Source: JANXSD01 sp038206385 (GTDB taxonomy: Bacteria; Bacteroidota; Bacteroidia; AKYH767-A; OLB10). From it: a stretch of 64,000 nucleotides of DNA. The position numbers and the translations under genes were made by a program. The first letter of the stretch is position 1; each line of letters starts with the position of its first letter. The notes beneath the pieces were generated by a model. The model saw only the letters and a program-made list of their open reading frames with translations, was not told the DNA's origin and did not search any database. The stretch lies in contig JBBRAW010000001.1 in the NCBI GenBank assembly GCA_038206385.1, forward strand, positions 58,770 to 122,769, written 5' to 3'. Of the stretch, positions 38,108-47,215 are shown piece after piece.

Positions 38108-38401
38108 ATGAAAAATGTTGGAATCTTGGCAATTGTAGAGGCTAAAAGTGGAAAAGAAAGTGCAGTTTCTGACTTTCTAAAAAGTGCATTAGCATTAGCC
38201 CAAAGCGAAACTCTTACTTTAACATGGTATGCATTTCAAATTAATCACAATACATTTGGGATTTTCGATTCATTTGAAACTGATGAAGGTCGAGATGCTC
38301 ATTTAGGTGGTCCAATTGCCGCTGCTTTAATGGCAAATGCGGATGCTTTGTTAAGTAAAGCACCAAGTATTCAAAAAGTAGATTTATTAGCTGTTAAATA
38401 A
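38108..38401 (+). CDS. ABM-domain (antibiotic biosynthesis monooxygenase-like) protein
   Basis: The 97-residue protein is a single ferredoxin-like ABM domain: VGILAIVEAKSGKESAVSDFL, the TWYAFQINHNTFGIFDSF core strand and DAHLGGPIAAALM. Such dimeric proteins include quinol monooxygenases and haem-degrading enzymes, but many are uncharacterised. No cofactor-binding residue is diagnostic here. It is separated from the DUF1223 gene by 105 bases and followed by a strong terminator. Confidence 0.78.
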   Translation: MKNVGILAIVEAKSGKESAVSDFLKSALALAQSETLTLTWYAFQINHNTFGIFDSFETDEGRDAHLGGPIAAALMANADALLSKAPSIQKVDLLAVK

Positions 38402-38425
38402 ATTATTTATTTTTAAAGAACATTA

Positions 38426-38460
38426 TTGGCACCATTTATAATCAATATAAATGGTGCCAA
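38426..38460. terminator. Intrinsic terminator
   Basis: A perfect 15-bp stem (TTGGCACCATTTATA 38426-38440 with 38446-38460) has a 5-base loop, 25 bases after the ABM gene. A weaker second stem (TTGGTCT 38466-38472 with 38485-38491) follows. Confidence 0.85.
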
Positions 38461-38491
38461 TTAAATTGGTCTTGTATGGTTAAGAGACCAA

Positions 38492-39024
38492 TCATATAAT
38501 ACGTTTCAAATTAATCGAACATTATAAATGCTTTTCAACCGCTTATAGCACTTATCAAATCGACTCTAAGCCATTTCATGTTTTAGTTTATATTCAATTT
38601 TTCTTATCTTCCATAAGTTTCTATTGGCACATTAATTTTTATTAATCAATAGTCAAAAGTTATTTTTGTTTATGCCAAATCAAAATTTCTATTAGTTCAA
38701 AAAGCGAAATAATTTTTTATTTAAACGAGGAACAAATATCGCTACATACCCACTAGCAATGAAACTAGTTTTTGAAAAAGTTTAAACGAAAAAGAACAAG
38801 TTTACAGGAATAATTTATATTTAGCCCTCTTCAATAACTATTTTATAAGAAACGAGTGTGGAATAATTTATTGAGCTATTTGCGAAGCTTCTATTGAAAT
38901 TTATGAAACTTTTCATTAAGAAAATACTGGTGCCAGAATCTAACCATTATGAGAGTTAATAGGTAAATGCAAGTCGCCAACGTTTAAAAAAGTAGTTTAA
39001 TAGCATTTAATTGTGTGATTTTAA
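38492..39024. other. Long AT-rich intergenic stretch without a visible gene
   Basis: About 530 bases between the terminators and the crp-like gene. All frames are broken by frequent stops and no RNA gene, strong hairpin or repeat was found. It presumably carries regulatory DNA for the downstream regulator. Confidence 0.5.
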
Positions 39025-39032
39025 TACATTTG
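39025..39032 (+). promoter_or_regulatory. -7 box TACATTTG abutting the Crp/Fnr gene
   Basis: A perfect TAnnTTTG match ends four bases before the ATG at 39037, so the transcript would begin at or next to the start codon. Confidence 0.4.
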
Positions 39033-39036
39033 TTAT

Positions 39037-39720
39037 ATGTTACAGGATAAAACTCAACTTTGGTATTTCGAGAATTTTAATTTAATGAAAGCACTTCCAA
39101 TGAAGGAACTTATTAAGTTAAATACTAACTCAAAAATGAGGGAAGTTCCAAAAAAGCAAATTATATATTTTCCGGAGGAATCTTCTAATTCTGTTTATTT
39201 AATAAAGAAGGGCAAAGTAAAAATTTCAAGACTTTCAGAAGATGGACGAGAAATAATTATTGCTATTTTGGGTCAAGGCGAAATATTTGGAGAAACTGCT
39301 ATTATTGATCCTTCGTCTAAAAGAGATGAATTTGCTGAAGCAACGGAAGACACTTTATTATGCTCAATGTTTTCAGAAGTTATTCAGAACCTTATGCGGA
39401 AAGATCCCAGTTTTGGACTTAAGATAACAAAAATAATTGGCTTCAGATTTAAAAGAATTCAAAGTCGCTTTGAATCACTTATTTTTAAGTCTTCTGACGA
39501 GAGAGTAAAGATTTTCATCAAAGACTTAGCAAATGAGGAAGGGCAAAAAACAGGTGATGGAGAAATAGAAATAAAATTGAAATTAACTCACGATGACATT
39601 GGAAAACTAACAGCTACAAGTAGACAAATGGTTACTACAGTTTTAAATGATCTTGAAAAAAAGAACCTTATTACTTATGATCGAAATAAAATCTTAATTA
39701 AAAACATTAATGGCTTTTAG
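39037..39720 (+). CDS. Crp/Fnr family transcriptional regulator
   Basis: The 227-residue protein has an N-terminal cyclic-nucleotide-type beta-roll (about 20-130, VYLIKKGKVKISRLSEDGREI then GEIFGETAIID) and a C-terminal winged helix (about 160-227, LTHDDIGKLTATSRQMVTTVLNDLEKKNLI). No Fnr-type N-terminal cysteine cluster is present, so Fe-S oxygen sensing is unlikely. The E-S-R residues for cAMP binding are not clearly kept. Targets are unknown. The 3' end overlaps the glycosyltransferase on the opposite strand by 27 bases. Confidence 0.9.
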   Translation: MLQDKTQLWYFENFNLMKALPMKELIKLNTNSKMREVPKKQIIYFPEESSNSVYLIKKGKVKISRLSEDGREIIIAILGQGEIFGETAIIDPSSKRDEFAEATEDTLLCSMFSEVIQNLMRKDPSFGLKITKIIGFRFKRIQSRFESLIFKSSDERVKIFIKDLANEEGQKTGDGEIEIKLKLTHDDIGKLTATSRQMVTTVLNDLEKKNLITYDRNKILIKNINGF

Positions 39721-41034
39721 TTTTTTGTTTTCATGAAGAAAAAATAAAACAATCACTGTGTATTCAATTACATTTACCAATAAGGATTCTTTAAAAGGAA
39801 AAGAATTGTAAGCAAAGTAACTTCCAAAAATTAATATTGACCATATTATTGCAAACCTGTATTCTGTAAAAACGCTTATTAAAATTAATAACGTAATATA
39901 CCATGGGTGTACTATCATGGAAAAAAGATAATAGACAAATAAAACTTTTAAAGCCTTACCAAAAAAACTTTGCCAATTTTCATTTTTTCTCCCCCTAAAT
40001 GAAATTAGTAGTATTAAACATGTTGAAATAATTGGCAAAACTATACCAATAATACCTATTGCATTATAGCCAACCAGTTTAAACCCTATTTCTCTTAGCA
40101 AATAATAAATACTTGCATTAAATTCAAACTTTTGAAAGTATAAACCTAAACTCATACTAATATTTGATATCAGTTGCTTGTCAATGAATGGAAGGAATAA
40201 TGAAAAATAAATTCCAATAGAAAATAGTGTATAAATTGCGCCATTTTTCCAACCAATTTTTTTTACTATTAGTGGCAAAAATAGTAGAGGTATCATCTTT
40301 GTGCAAATTGCAAAAGCTATAAATATTGCCGAAAGATTAAATCTGTTTATCATTAAATAGTAGAAAGAAGTTGTCAAAAAGAAAATCATTACTGCCTCAA
40401 AATGTAAATTTCCACTAAGCTCAATAATTACTAATGGATTTAACAAATAAAGGAAAATTTTTGCTTTATTGATATTCAAATAATCAAGAATTTTCTTTAA
40501 GTAAAAAAATGTTCCTAGCTCTGATATCAAAATAAAAAATCGCAAATTAAATATGGCAACTGCATTATAACCAAATGATAATTTTGCAGAAAGAAAAAAC
40601 AGAAGTTGTAATACAGTAGGATAAATAGAATAATAATGCGGAGAATTCATTTTATGAAATAATTCCAAATTACTAGCCCCGTCAAGCATTTGTTTTTTCA
40701 TAATAACTTCCGGTAAATAATTATACGGATTTATCCCTTGTTGTATTAATCTGCCATCCCATATAAATCTATAAAAATCGTCAGATAGTGCTGGAATAGA
40801 AAACAGAAACAATAATCTTAAACTAAAAGCCACTAAAACAAAATGATTGTAGTTTTCAGAAAGGAGTTCAGTACGTTTAATAGTGAAATAATACAATCCT
40901 GCCAACAACGAAAAAATACTAAATATGGTATAAGTATTTTCTCTTTTTAAAAAATATGCAAACAGCAAATACAATCCCACGGATATTAAAGAGAAAGCTA
41001 CAAAATGAATTGTATTTTTTTTTGAGTTAATCAT
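39694..41034 (-). CDS. Polytopic membrane glycosyltransferase (GT-C, mannosyltransferase-like)
   Basis: The 446-residue protein has about ten or more membrane spans. The first large loop has SDDFYRFIWDGRLIQQGINPY, a typical GT-C/DUF2029-like signature with acidic catalytic residues after the first spans; PHYYSIYPTVLQLLFF follows. Such enzymes use polyprenyl-phosphate sugars at the outer face of the inner membrane. The gene directly downstream of a dolichol-phosphate-mannose-synthase-like GT2 (10-base gap) could make that lipid-linked donor. The pair probably glycosylates an envelope lipid or protein. Confidence 0.8.
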   Translation of the reverse strand: MINSKKNTIHFVAFSLISVGLYLLFAYFLKRENTYTIFSIFSLLAGLYYFTIKRTELLSENYNHFVLVAFSLRLLFLFSIPALSDDFYRFIWDGRLIQQGINPYNYLPEVIMKKQMLDGASNLELFHKMNSPHYYSIYPTVLQLLFFLSAKLSFGYNAVAIFNLRFFILISELGTFFYLKKILDYLNINKAKIFLYLLNPLVIIELSGNLHFEAVMIFFLTTSFYYLMINRFNLSAIFIAFAICTKMIPLLFLPLIVKKIGWKNGAIYTLFSIGIYFSLFLPFIDKQLISNISMSLGLYFQKFEFNASIYYLLREIGFKLVGYNAIGIIGIVLPIISTCLILLISFRGRKNENWQSFFGKALKVLFVYYLFSMIVHPWYITLLILISVFTEYRFAIIWSILIFGSYFAYNSFPFKESLLVNVIEYTVIVLFFLHENKKLKAINVFN

Positions 41035-41043
41035 TTAAACAGG

Positions 41044-41736
41044 CTATAAATATTTAAAAATTGTTGAAATAATTTTATAGCCAGCCATTACAGTTCCCTT
41101 AACTGTTCCGCTAATTTTAGAGTGACCAATTCTTACACGGTAGGTTACAGGAACTTCTGTTATTTTGAGCTTTTGTTTGGCAGCTTTCAGTTGCATTTCA
41201 ATCGTCCAGCCGTACGTTTTATCAATCATATTTAAATCCAATAATTTATGATATTTAATTGCTCTGAATGGACCTAAGTCTGTATATGAAACCTTATAAA
41301 AAAGTTTTAATAAAGAAGTTGCTAACCAGTTTCCGAATATTTGTTGGGGAGTCATCGAACCAATTTCTCTTTTGCCAAGTGCTCTTGATCCTATCACCAA
41401 ATCGAAATCCGCCTCAAATATTGGTTGCAATAATTTTTCAATTTCTTCGGGATAATCAGAATAATCAGCATCAATAAATACTATTATATCAGGCTTTGTT
41501 TTCATTTTAGAAACAAAATCCATCCCTTTTAAACAGGCATTACCATATCCTTGTATTGGCTCATCAACTACTATCGCCCCTGCAGCAAGTGCATTTACTT
41601 TCGTTAAATCGTTTGAATTATTATTAACAACAATAATATCGCTTACAATATTTTTGGGGATATCTTTTACCACTTTACTAACCGAATTCTCTTCATTAAA
41701 TGCAGGGATAATCACAACAATTTTATTTTTCTCCAT
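41044..41736 (-). CDS. Glycosyltransferase family 2, polyprenyl-phosphate sugar synthase-like
   Basis: The 230-residue GT-A enzyme begins KIVVIIPAFNEENSV, has the donor-binding DADYSD (DxD-type) and the acceptor-side PFRAIKYHKL and GWTIEMQLKAAKQ motifs of the DPM1-like group. It has no large C-terminal membrane domain. It likely transfers a sugar from a nucleotide donor to polyprenyl phosphate in the cytoplasm for use by the adjacent GT-C protein. Confidence 0.85.
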   Translation of the reverse strand: MEKNKIVVIIPAFNEENSVSKVVKDIPKNIVSDIIVVNNNSNDLTKVNALAAGAIVVDEPIQGYGNACLKGMDFVSKMKTKPDIIVFIDADYSDYPEEIEKLLQPIFEADFDLVIGSRALGKREIGSMTPQQIFGNWLATSLLKLFYKVSYTDLGPFRAIKYHKLLDLNMIDKTYGWTIEMQLKAAKQKLKITEVPVTYRVRIGHSKISGTVKGTVMAGYKIISTIFKYL

Positions 41737-41768
41737 ACTCCTGTATTCCTTTTAATTTTTTTGATTGA

Positions 41769-41897
41769 TTATATATTTTTCCATATTCCTCGTCTTCTGC
41801 CATCAAATAATTTTCCTTCTTCAGAAAGAATACTATAGGAATATTTTTTCATGTACCCTGTAATCTCATCCCATGAATATGCTACTTCTTCCTTCAC
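41769..41897 (-). pseudogene. Possible C-terminal gene remnant (42 codons)
   Basis: Just upstream of the GT2 gene the minus strand reads 42 codons after in-frame stops: KEEVAYSWDEITGYMKK, then SILSEEGKLFDGRRRGIWKNI. The composition is protein-like and unlike the noise around it. I do not recognise the parent family. It could be the tail of a lost gene or a true short ORF starting at GTG 41897. Confidence 0.3.
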
Positions 41898-42725
41898 TAC
41901 ATTTAGTTATCACAATGTTAAAGTAATTACGCTATTCTCTTTCTATAATTTGCACTTCAGAAAGGTAAGAAGGTGTAAAATCATTAAAGGAGGTTAATGT
42001 TACTGATAATTTATAGGTATCATCTCTTTCATGAGTTTCTGAACAAGATTAAATGAGCCCTACTAATCTAAGCAAAAGCAAAAAAAATTTGTTTTTCACT
42101 CTGCAAGTATATTAATTACATGTTATTGCAATTGTCTTGATGCCGACATTTTATGCTCATAAAGTTGTTTTTCTCTGCTTTTATACTTTACAATGATATA
42201 CTTAAAATCTCTTGGATTATTTTGCTTCACTTAATCATAGGTAATACTTTTAATGCTGAAGATACTGATAGTTCAACATATCATGTTCTCACTCAATAAA
42301 TTCATGGACATGTTACGACAAGTTTTTTATCCTTATAAAATCCTTTGGCAATGCCATAAATACAATCTCATTAAAATAAAACAGTATTCACTATCAATTT
42401 TAATTGCATTGTCACAATTTACAGTTCACAATAATGTTGGGTACTTAAAGTTTACTTGGAGTTGTAACACAAAAATAAATAATCTAATTTGTATTCAAGT
42501 TGTTTCCGATTATTGCAATACTCCCATTTCAGGAACTTACGCACATGATAAACATTAGATTTTTTACAATTGAATAAATGTTGTTCACAATATACATTAT
42601 GTAATTCAAATTCCGACATTAGCAAACTTTTACAATTATAATTTCACTTTGATGGTTATAAGTATTGAAAATTGGATAAACTTTATCAAGAGAAAAGTAT
42701 TTATTACACATTAATTTTAAATAGT
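41898..42725. other. Intergenic stretch with no supported gene
   Basis: About 830 bases, AT-rich, in an accessory region. One open frame of 101 codons (42253-42558) has no recognisable protein features and no ribosome site. No strong terminator or inverted repeat was found. It may be the scar of deleted genes. Confidence 0.45.
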
Positions 42726-43742
42726 ATGTCAAAGTTGATTCTAATATTTATTTTGTTGCTTTCATTTCTATCTTTAAAAAAGATAGAAGCACAAAATAAA
42801 GAACCTAAGATTAATGGAGTTAATTTTGTATCGCCTACAAAAAAGGTTTCTGTAAATTGTGTAATAGCTACAAAACGAATTAACGCTAATTGGATTGCAC
42901 TTTGTCCCTTTGCTTTCATGTCTCCAAATAATCCAAAAATTGAATATAATGTACCTAAAAATTGGTGGGGAGATACGCCGGAAGGAATTTGTAAACTTAC
43001 TGAGTTTGCTAAAGCGAATAATCAAAAGATATTATTGAAACCTCACTTCTGGGTTGATCAGCAAGGTTGGCCAGGAGATTATAATCTTGATGTAAAAAAT
43101 TGGAAACTTTGGGAAAATAACTATTTGAAATACATGTTGAAACTTGCTCGTATAGCAGATTCGCTAAATATAGATATGTTATCTATTGGGGCAGAATTTA
43201 AAACAGCAACGCAAATGCGACCGCAATTTTGGAATAGTTTGATTGATACTGTCAGAAAAGTATATAAAGGAAAGCTTACGTACGCTGCAAACTGGGACGA
43301 ATATGATAAAATATCATTTTGGAATAAGTTAGATTATATTGGAATTGATGCCTATTTTCCCTTAACTGAAGATACAACTCCTACAAGAGAAAAAATGGAA
43401 CAGGAGTGGAGAAGTATAAGTACAAAGCTTGAAATTTTTTCAAAGAAACAAAAAAAGAAAATTATATTTACAGAGTACGGTTACAGAAGTATAAATAGAT
43501 GCGCTTGGAAACAATGGGAAATAGAAGCTGCTCCAGAAAATAAAGATGTGAATTTACTTGCGCAGCAGAATGCTTATGAAGCTTTGTTTAATGTTTTTTG
43601 GAATAAAGATTGGTTTGCGGGAGGATTTTTATGGAAATGGTATTCAAACGATAGCAAGATTGGAGGCATTAAAAATTCGGATTATACGCCCCAAAATAAA
43701 CCAAGCGAAAAAATAATCAAAAAATGGTATTCAATAAATTAA
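42726..43742 (+). CDS. Exported GH113-like glycoside hydrolase (copy 1)
   Basis: The protein has 338 residues from ATG 42726, which gives a clean signal peptide (KLILIFILLLSFLSLKKIEAQ); the frame is open for 18 more codons upstream. A TIM barrel follows with family motifs LLKPHFWVDQQGWPGDY, MLSIGAEFKTA (candidate acid/base Glu), YAANWDEYDKISFWNKLDYIGIDAYFP and IIFTEYGYRS (candidate nucleophile Glu). GH113 enzymes are beta-mannanases, so a mannan or mannosidic substrate is the best guess. It overlaps the second copy by 19 bases, forming a tandem pair. Confidence 0.78.
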   Translation: MSKLILIFILLLSFLSLKKIEAQNKEPKINGVNFVSPTKKVSVNCVIATKRINANWIALCPFAFMSPNNPKIEYNVPKNWWGDTPEGICKLTEFAKANNQKILLKPHFWVDQQGWPGDYNLDVKNWKLWENNYLKYMLKLARIADSLNIDMLSIGAEFKTATQMRPQFWNSLIDTVRKVYKGKLTYAANWDEYDKISFWNKLDYIGIDAYFPLTEDTTPTREKMEQEWRSISTKLEIFSKKQKKKIIFTEYGYRSINRCAWKQWEIEAAPENKDVNLLAQQNAYEALFNVFWNKDWFAGGFLWKWYSNDSKIGGIKNSDYTPQNKPSEKIIKKWYSIN

Positions 43743-44794
43743 ATGTGAATTTATTTATAGCAGTTTGTTTCGTTTTGATGAGCTGCTGTTACCCATGTAA
43801 AAAAGATGCTAAAATTCATTCGGAGTGCACAACGAAAATAAACAATACAGTTGTTACCAATTTTGAAATTAAAGGAATAAGTTATGTAGCAACAAATTCG
43901 GTAATTGACAGTTCAAATATTGCCCCTATAAAAAAGGTTAATTGTAATTGGATTTCACAAATGCCTTTTGCTTTTTGTCAATTAAATTCGACGCAGGTTA
44001 CATACGATCCTTTAAACCAATGGTGGGGCGAAACAGATGCAGGAATTAGTATCACAACAAAATTAGCAAAACAACAAAATATTAAAACGATGTTAAAACC
44101 ACAATTGTGGGTTAATGGTTCGTACACCGGCGCATTTACTTTAAGCAATGAAGCCGATTGGCAAGAATGGGAAAATAATTATAGAAATTACATTCTGCAT
44201 TTTGCACATCTTGCCGATTCTTTAAACATTGAAATGTTTTGTATTGGAACAGAACTGAAATTAGTTGTGCGAAACAGGCCTACATTATTTACCAATTTAA
44301 TTGATACTATTAGAACGTTTTATTACGGAAAATTAATTTATGCTGCAAATTGGGATGACTATAAAAACTTATCTTTTTGGAGCAAATTAGATTATATCGG
44401 AATTGATGGTTATTTCCCTTTGTCATCCGCAATAACACCATCTGTTGATGAATTAGTAAGTGCATGGCAAACAAAAATTTCAGAAATAGATCAATTTAGA
44501 ATCATACAAAATAAAGAAATAATTTTTACAGAAATCGGATACAAAAGCGTTAACCAATGTGCTTATGAACCTTGGAATTCTACTGCATCAGTTTTAAATA
44601 TTAAAGCGCAAAACAATTCATTACAGGCTTTTTTCAAAGCATTTGCAAATAAAAAGTGGTTTATAGGAGCATTTATTTGGAAATGGTATCCTAATCATCA
44701 AATCGCAGGAGGATTGAGTGATAAAGATTACACACCTCAAAATAAACCTTTGGAAGCTATCATTAAAAAGTGTTTTTCCACTGTCAAGAAATAG
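43724..44794 (+). CDS. GH113-like glycoside hydrolase lipoprotein (copy 2)
   Basis: The 356-residue paralogue of the preceding gene shares YAANWDDYKNLSFWSKLDYI, MFCIGTELKL and IIFTEIGYKSVNQCA with it, including both candidate catalytic glutamates. It carries a lipoprotein signal (FVLMSCCYPCKK) instead of a plain signal peptide, so it stays anchored in the envelope. The two copies are clearly diverged, so the duplication is not recent. ATG 43724 lies inside the end of copy 1, implying coupled translation. Confidence 0.78.
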   Translation: MVFNKLNVNLFIAVCFVLMSCCYPCKKDAKIHSECTTKINNTVVTNFEIKGISYVATNSVIDSSNIAPIKKVNCNWISQMPFAFCQLNSTQVTYDPLNQWWGETDAGISITTKLAKQQNIKTMLKPQLWVNGSYTGAFTLSNEADWQEWENNYRNYILHFAHLADSLNIEMFCIGTELKLVVRNRPTLFTNLIDTIRTFYYGKLIYAANWDDYKNLSFWSKLDYIGIDGYFPLSSAITPSVDELVSAWQTKISEIDQFRIIQNKEIIFTEIGYKSVNQCAYEPWNSTASVLNIKAQNNSLQAFFKAFANKKWFIGAFIWKWYPNHQIAGGLSDKDYTPQNKPLEAIIKKCFSTVKK

Positions 44795-44834
44795 GGTTTT
44801 TTTATCGTCTGCTTTAATTCGCTATCTTTATATT

Positions 44835-46151
44835 GTGAAATATAATCTTTTGAAAATATTTTTGGGGCTAGCTGCTTTGATTCTTATGCAATCGTGCGAC
44901 AGTTCAAAATCCAATAAAATTTCAAACTATTCCGCGGTATTAAACGAACTCAATCCATTTGAGTACCCTGATAATCCAGATACAGAGATTAAACACCCTA
45001 AATACGATCAAATAAAATACGGGTACTTAAATTTCATTTCTTTAAATGACACTATGTTTTCTATCAAAATAATTCCTGATGGAAATACTGATACAATTTT
45101 CATTTCGTCAGTAAATTTAATGGAATACATTCCAACAATTACTTGTGCTGCAAAAAAGAATTTGTATTTAAGTTATATTGATGTAATAAATCAAGAGTGG
45201 AATCGTAATCAAGTTCAATTTAAAGAAGGTGAATATAAAATTTCAGGAAGTAATAACAATCACATTGTAAGGTTAGATATTGCCCGCAATTGCTTAAATG
45301 CATACCTATGGGAAGTTATACTATTTGCCGATTATAAAGGCGAAGTGAAACCTTATTATCACGGATGGTTCGATTTCCCAAAAGAGTTGTATGCTACATT
45401 ATTTGAAATTAGAAATAAAGTAAAATTTTCTGAATACCAAAAACCACTTGAAAATTGGGTTGATCCTGAAAATAAAAAATTTGATCCAACACCATTAAGA
45501 ACTATATTATCAGAACAAGATGTTAAGTTCATCAACCTTAATAATACATCATACCCATTAAAAGGTGAGAGACAAAAGAAATTTAAAAACATAATTTATC
45601 CTGTAAATACCACCATCATTCAAAATTATTTGACCGACAGTACATTATTTGCCACCTTTAGCCCTCCCGGAATTTACAATAAAAGCGATCCAAGAAAAAC
45701 CGAACTTAGTAAATTAGATAAGCTTGGAAAGATTATTTGGAGAAAAACAAATGCACCATATTTCTCTAACGATACATTAATTGAACTTGAGTTGTTGTTT
45801 AATATTGGCGATAAAAAAAAGGAAACTCATTTTTTTATTTCGGGTATTTTGCCAAGTGAAATACCTGCATTAGATAGCAGCGAAGTTAATAACGGATGGC
45901 AAAATTCAATGGGTATTGGAAACCATACATTTTATGAAACCTATAAACATGCTCAAGAACATTCCTCATTAATCAGTCCGTACTTTTCAGTGCTTACGGA
46001 TAAGGATGGAAATTGGATAGATAGCCATAAAATAGGGATTGATGGCCCTTTGTTGTATTGGGATAACAAACATAAAAATATGTTACATGTTTGGATTTTT
46101 TCTTTTGAAAGGCACGCTTTTGTAGGGCATTATATCGTTACCTTAAAATAA
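44835..46151 (+). CDS. Lipoprotein of unknown function
   Basis: The protein has 438 residues from GTG 44835, which gives a proper lipobox (LALILMQSC, Cys about residue 23). The frame extends upstream to 44718 inside the previous gene, but that piece is not signal-like. A -7-like TATCTTTA lies at 44823-44830. The mature part is a soluble beta-rich protein with many charged residues (DNPDTEIKHPKYDQIKYGYLNF, TFSPPGIYNKSDPRK). I do not recognise the family. Position after two GH113-like genes suggests a glycan-related envelope role, which is inference only. Confidence 0.65.
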   Translation: MKYNLLKIFLGLAALILMQSCDSSKSNKISNYSAVLNELNPFEYPDNPDTEIKHPKYDQIKYGYLNFISLNDTMFSIKIIPDGNTDTIFISSVNLMEYIPTITCAAKKNLYLSYIDVINQEWNRNQVQFKEGEYKISGSNNNHIVRLDIARNCLNAYLWEVILFADYKGEVKPYYHGWFDFPKELYATLFEIRNKVKFSEYQKPLENWVDPENKKFDPTPLRTILSEQDVKFINLNNTSYPLKGERQKKFKNIIYPVNTTIIQNYLTDSTLFATFSPPGIYNKSDPRKTELSKLDKLGKIIWRKTNAPYFSNDTLIELELLFNIGDKKKETHFFISGILPSEIPALDSSEVNNGWQNSMGIGNHTFYETYKHAQEHSSLISPYFSVLTDKDGNWIDSHKIGIDGPLLYWDNKHKNMLHVWIFSFERHAFVGHYIVTLK

Positions 46152-46300
46152 ACAATTAGGTAATATAGATCCGCAAAACCTACGGAAATTCGTGTAATTG
46201 AGTATCTCCCAAATCAATTAATTTCATTTCGTCTGTTCCACCGAAAATCCATTTTAATTTCCTCCAAATATGTATTTCGGGTATAAATAGTGTTAAAAAC

Positions 46301-46336
46301 AAAATATAATAGTCATTAAAATGATTATTATATTTT
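46301..46336. terminator. AT-rich intrinsic terminator
   Basis: A 16-bp stem (46301-46316 with 46321-46336, one wobble pair) with a TAAA loop lies directly after the stop of the sterol desaturase-like gene. On that strand a GTTTTTAAC run follows. The stretch 46152-46300 shows no convincing gene. Confidence 0.5.
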
Positions 46337-47215
46337 TCACTTTTTTTCTTTTGAAATCGGATATAATTCTTGTTTAATAAATGTATCAGGAAATTTCTCA
46401 ATACCATCAAACCCTAAAGGTTCGTTAGCATTATGATTGGGGATGTAAGCCGTTTTAAACAAATAATCCCAAAGACTTAAGCTTAAGCCAAAATTAACGC
46501 CATAACTATTTTCAGGTAAATGATGAGCATGATGCCATAAATGCATGACAGGGTTGTTTAGAATGTACTTTAAAGGCCCATACGTCAATTTTATATTGGC
46601 ATGGTTCAAATGTCCTACTGCTACTGCAATAATATGAATGATAAAAAAATCTTGTATTCCAAATCCTACCATTGCAAGAGGAATATATTGAATGGATTTA
46701 TAAATAACAGTTTCCATCCAATGAAATCGTAAATGAGCTGCAAAGCCCATTTGCTCTACACTATGATGTACTTTATGAAATTCCCACAAATATTTATTTC
46801 TATGTAAGAGGCGATGAATATTCCATTGCATAAAATCAGCGAACACAAACATGAGCAGATACTGACTCCATACTGGCCATTGATGAATATGGAATGCAAC
46901 AACATTATTAATTCCAAAAAAAGCTAAACATCGATTAAAAAGATCAACCCCAACATTTGAAACAGCATTGAAACCGATAAGAGAAAATAGAAAGAAATTA
47001 AAGAACATATAAAAACCATCTAACCAAAAATCTTTTCGAATAATGGATTGTTCTTTACGCCAAGGAAATAGTATCTCCAACAACCACACAATTAATGAAA
47101 GAGCAATTAACCAATAAAAATAATTGTGCCACGATGGAAACAGTATTTCATTTTTTAAGTAATTAAAATAACCGATGTATGAATCTGCTATTGTATGTAA
47201 AATATCATTGCTCAT
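46337..47215 (-). CDS. Sterol desaturase/fatty acid hydroxylase family membrane protein
   Basis: The 292-residue di-iron membrane protein has about five spans and the expected histidine clusters HRLLH, HKVHHSVEQMGFAAHLRFH and HLWHHAHH that bind two irons. Members hydroxylate or desaturate lipid chains using O2. It directly follows the rhodanese gene with no gap. In this arsenic-rich neighbourhood it could modify the lipid part of an arsenolipid, but that is inference; a general membrane-lipid role is equally possible. Confidence 0.87.
   Translation of the reverse strand: MSNDILHTIADSYIGYFNYLKNEILFPSWHNYFYWLIALSLIVWLLEILFPWRKEQSIIRKDFWLDGFYMFFNFFLFSLIGFNAVSNVGVDLFNRCLAFFGINNVVAFHIHQWPVWSQYLLMFVFADFMQWNIHRLLHRNKYLWEFHKVHHSVEQMGFAAHLRFHWMETVIYKSIQYIPLAMVGFGIQDFFIIHIIAVAVGHLNHANIKLTYGPLKYILNNPVMHLWHHAHHLPENSYGVNFGLSLSLWDYLFKTAYIPNHNANEPLGFDGIEKFPDTFIKQELYPISKEKK

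Noticed and set aside
42253..42558. 101-codon open frame in the 41.9-42.7 kb gap
   Set aside because: No domain, signal, or ribosome site, and amino-acid make-up typical of translated AT-rich noise.
46180..46410. 76-codon minus-strand frame after the desaturase
   Set aside because: It overlaps the desaturase end in another frame and includes the terminator stem; its tail (WIFGGTDEMKLIDLGDTQ) looks protein-like but no family is recognised.
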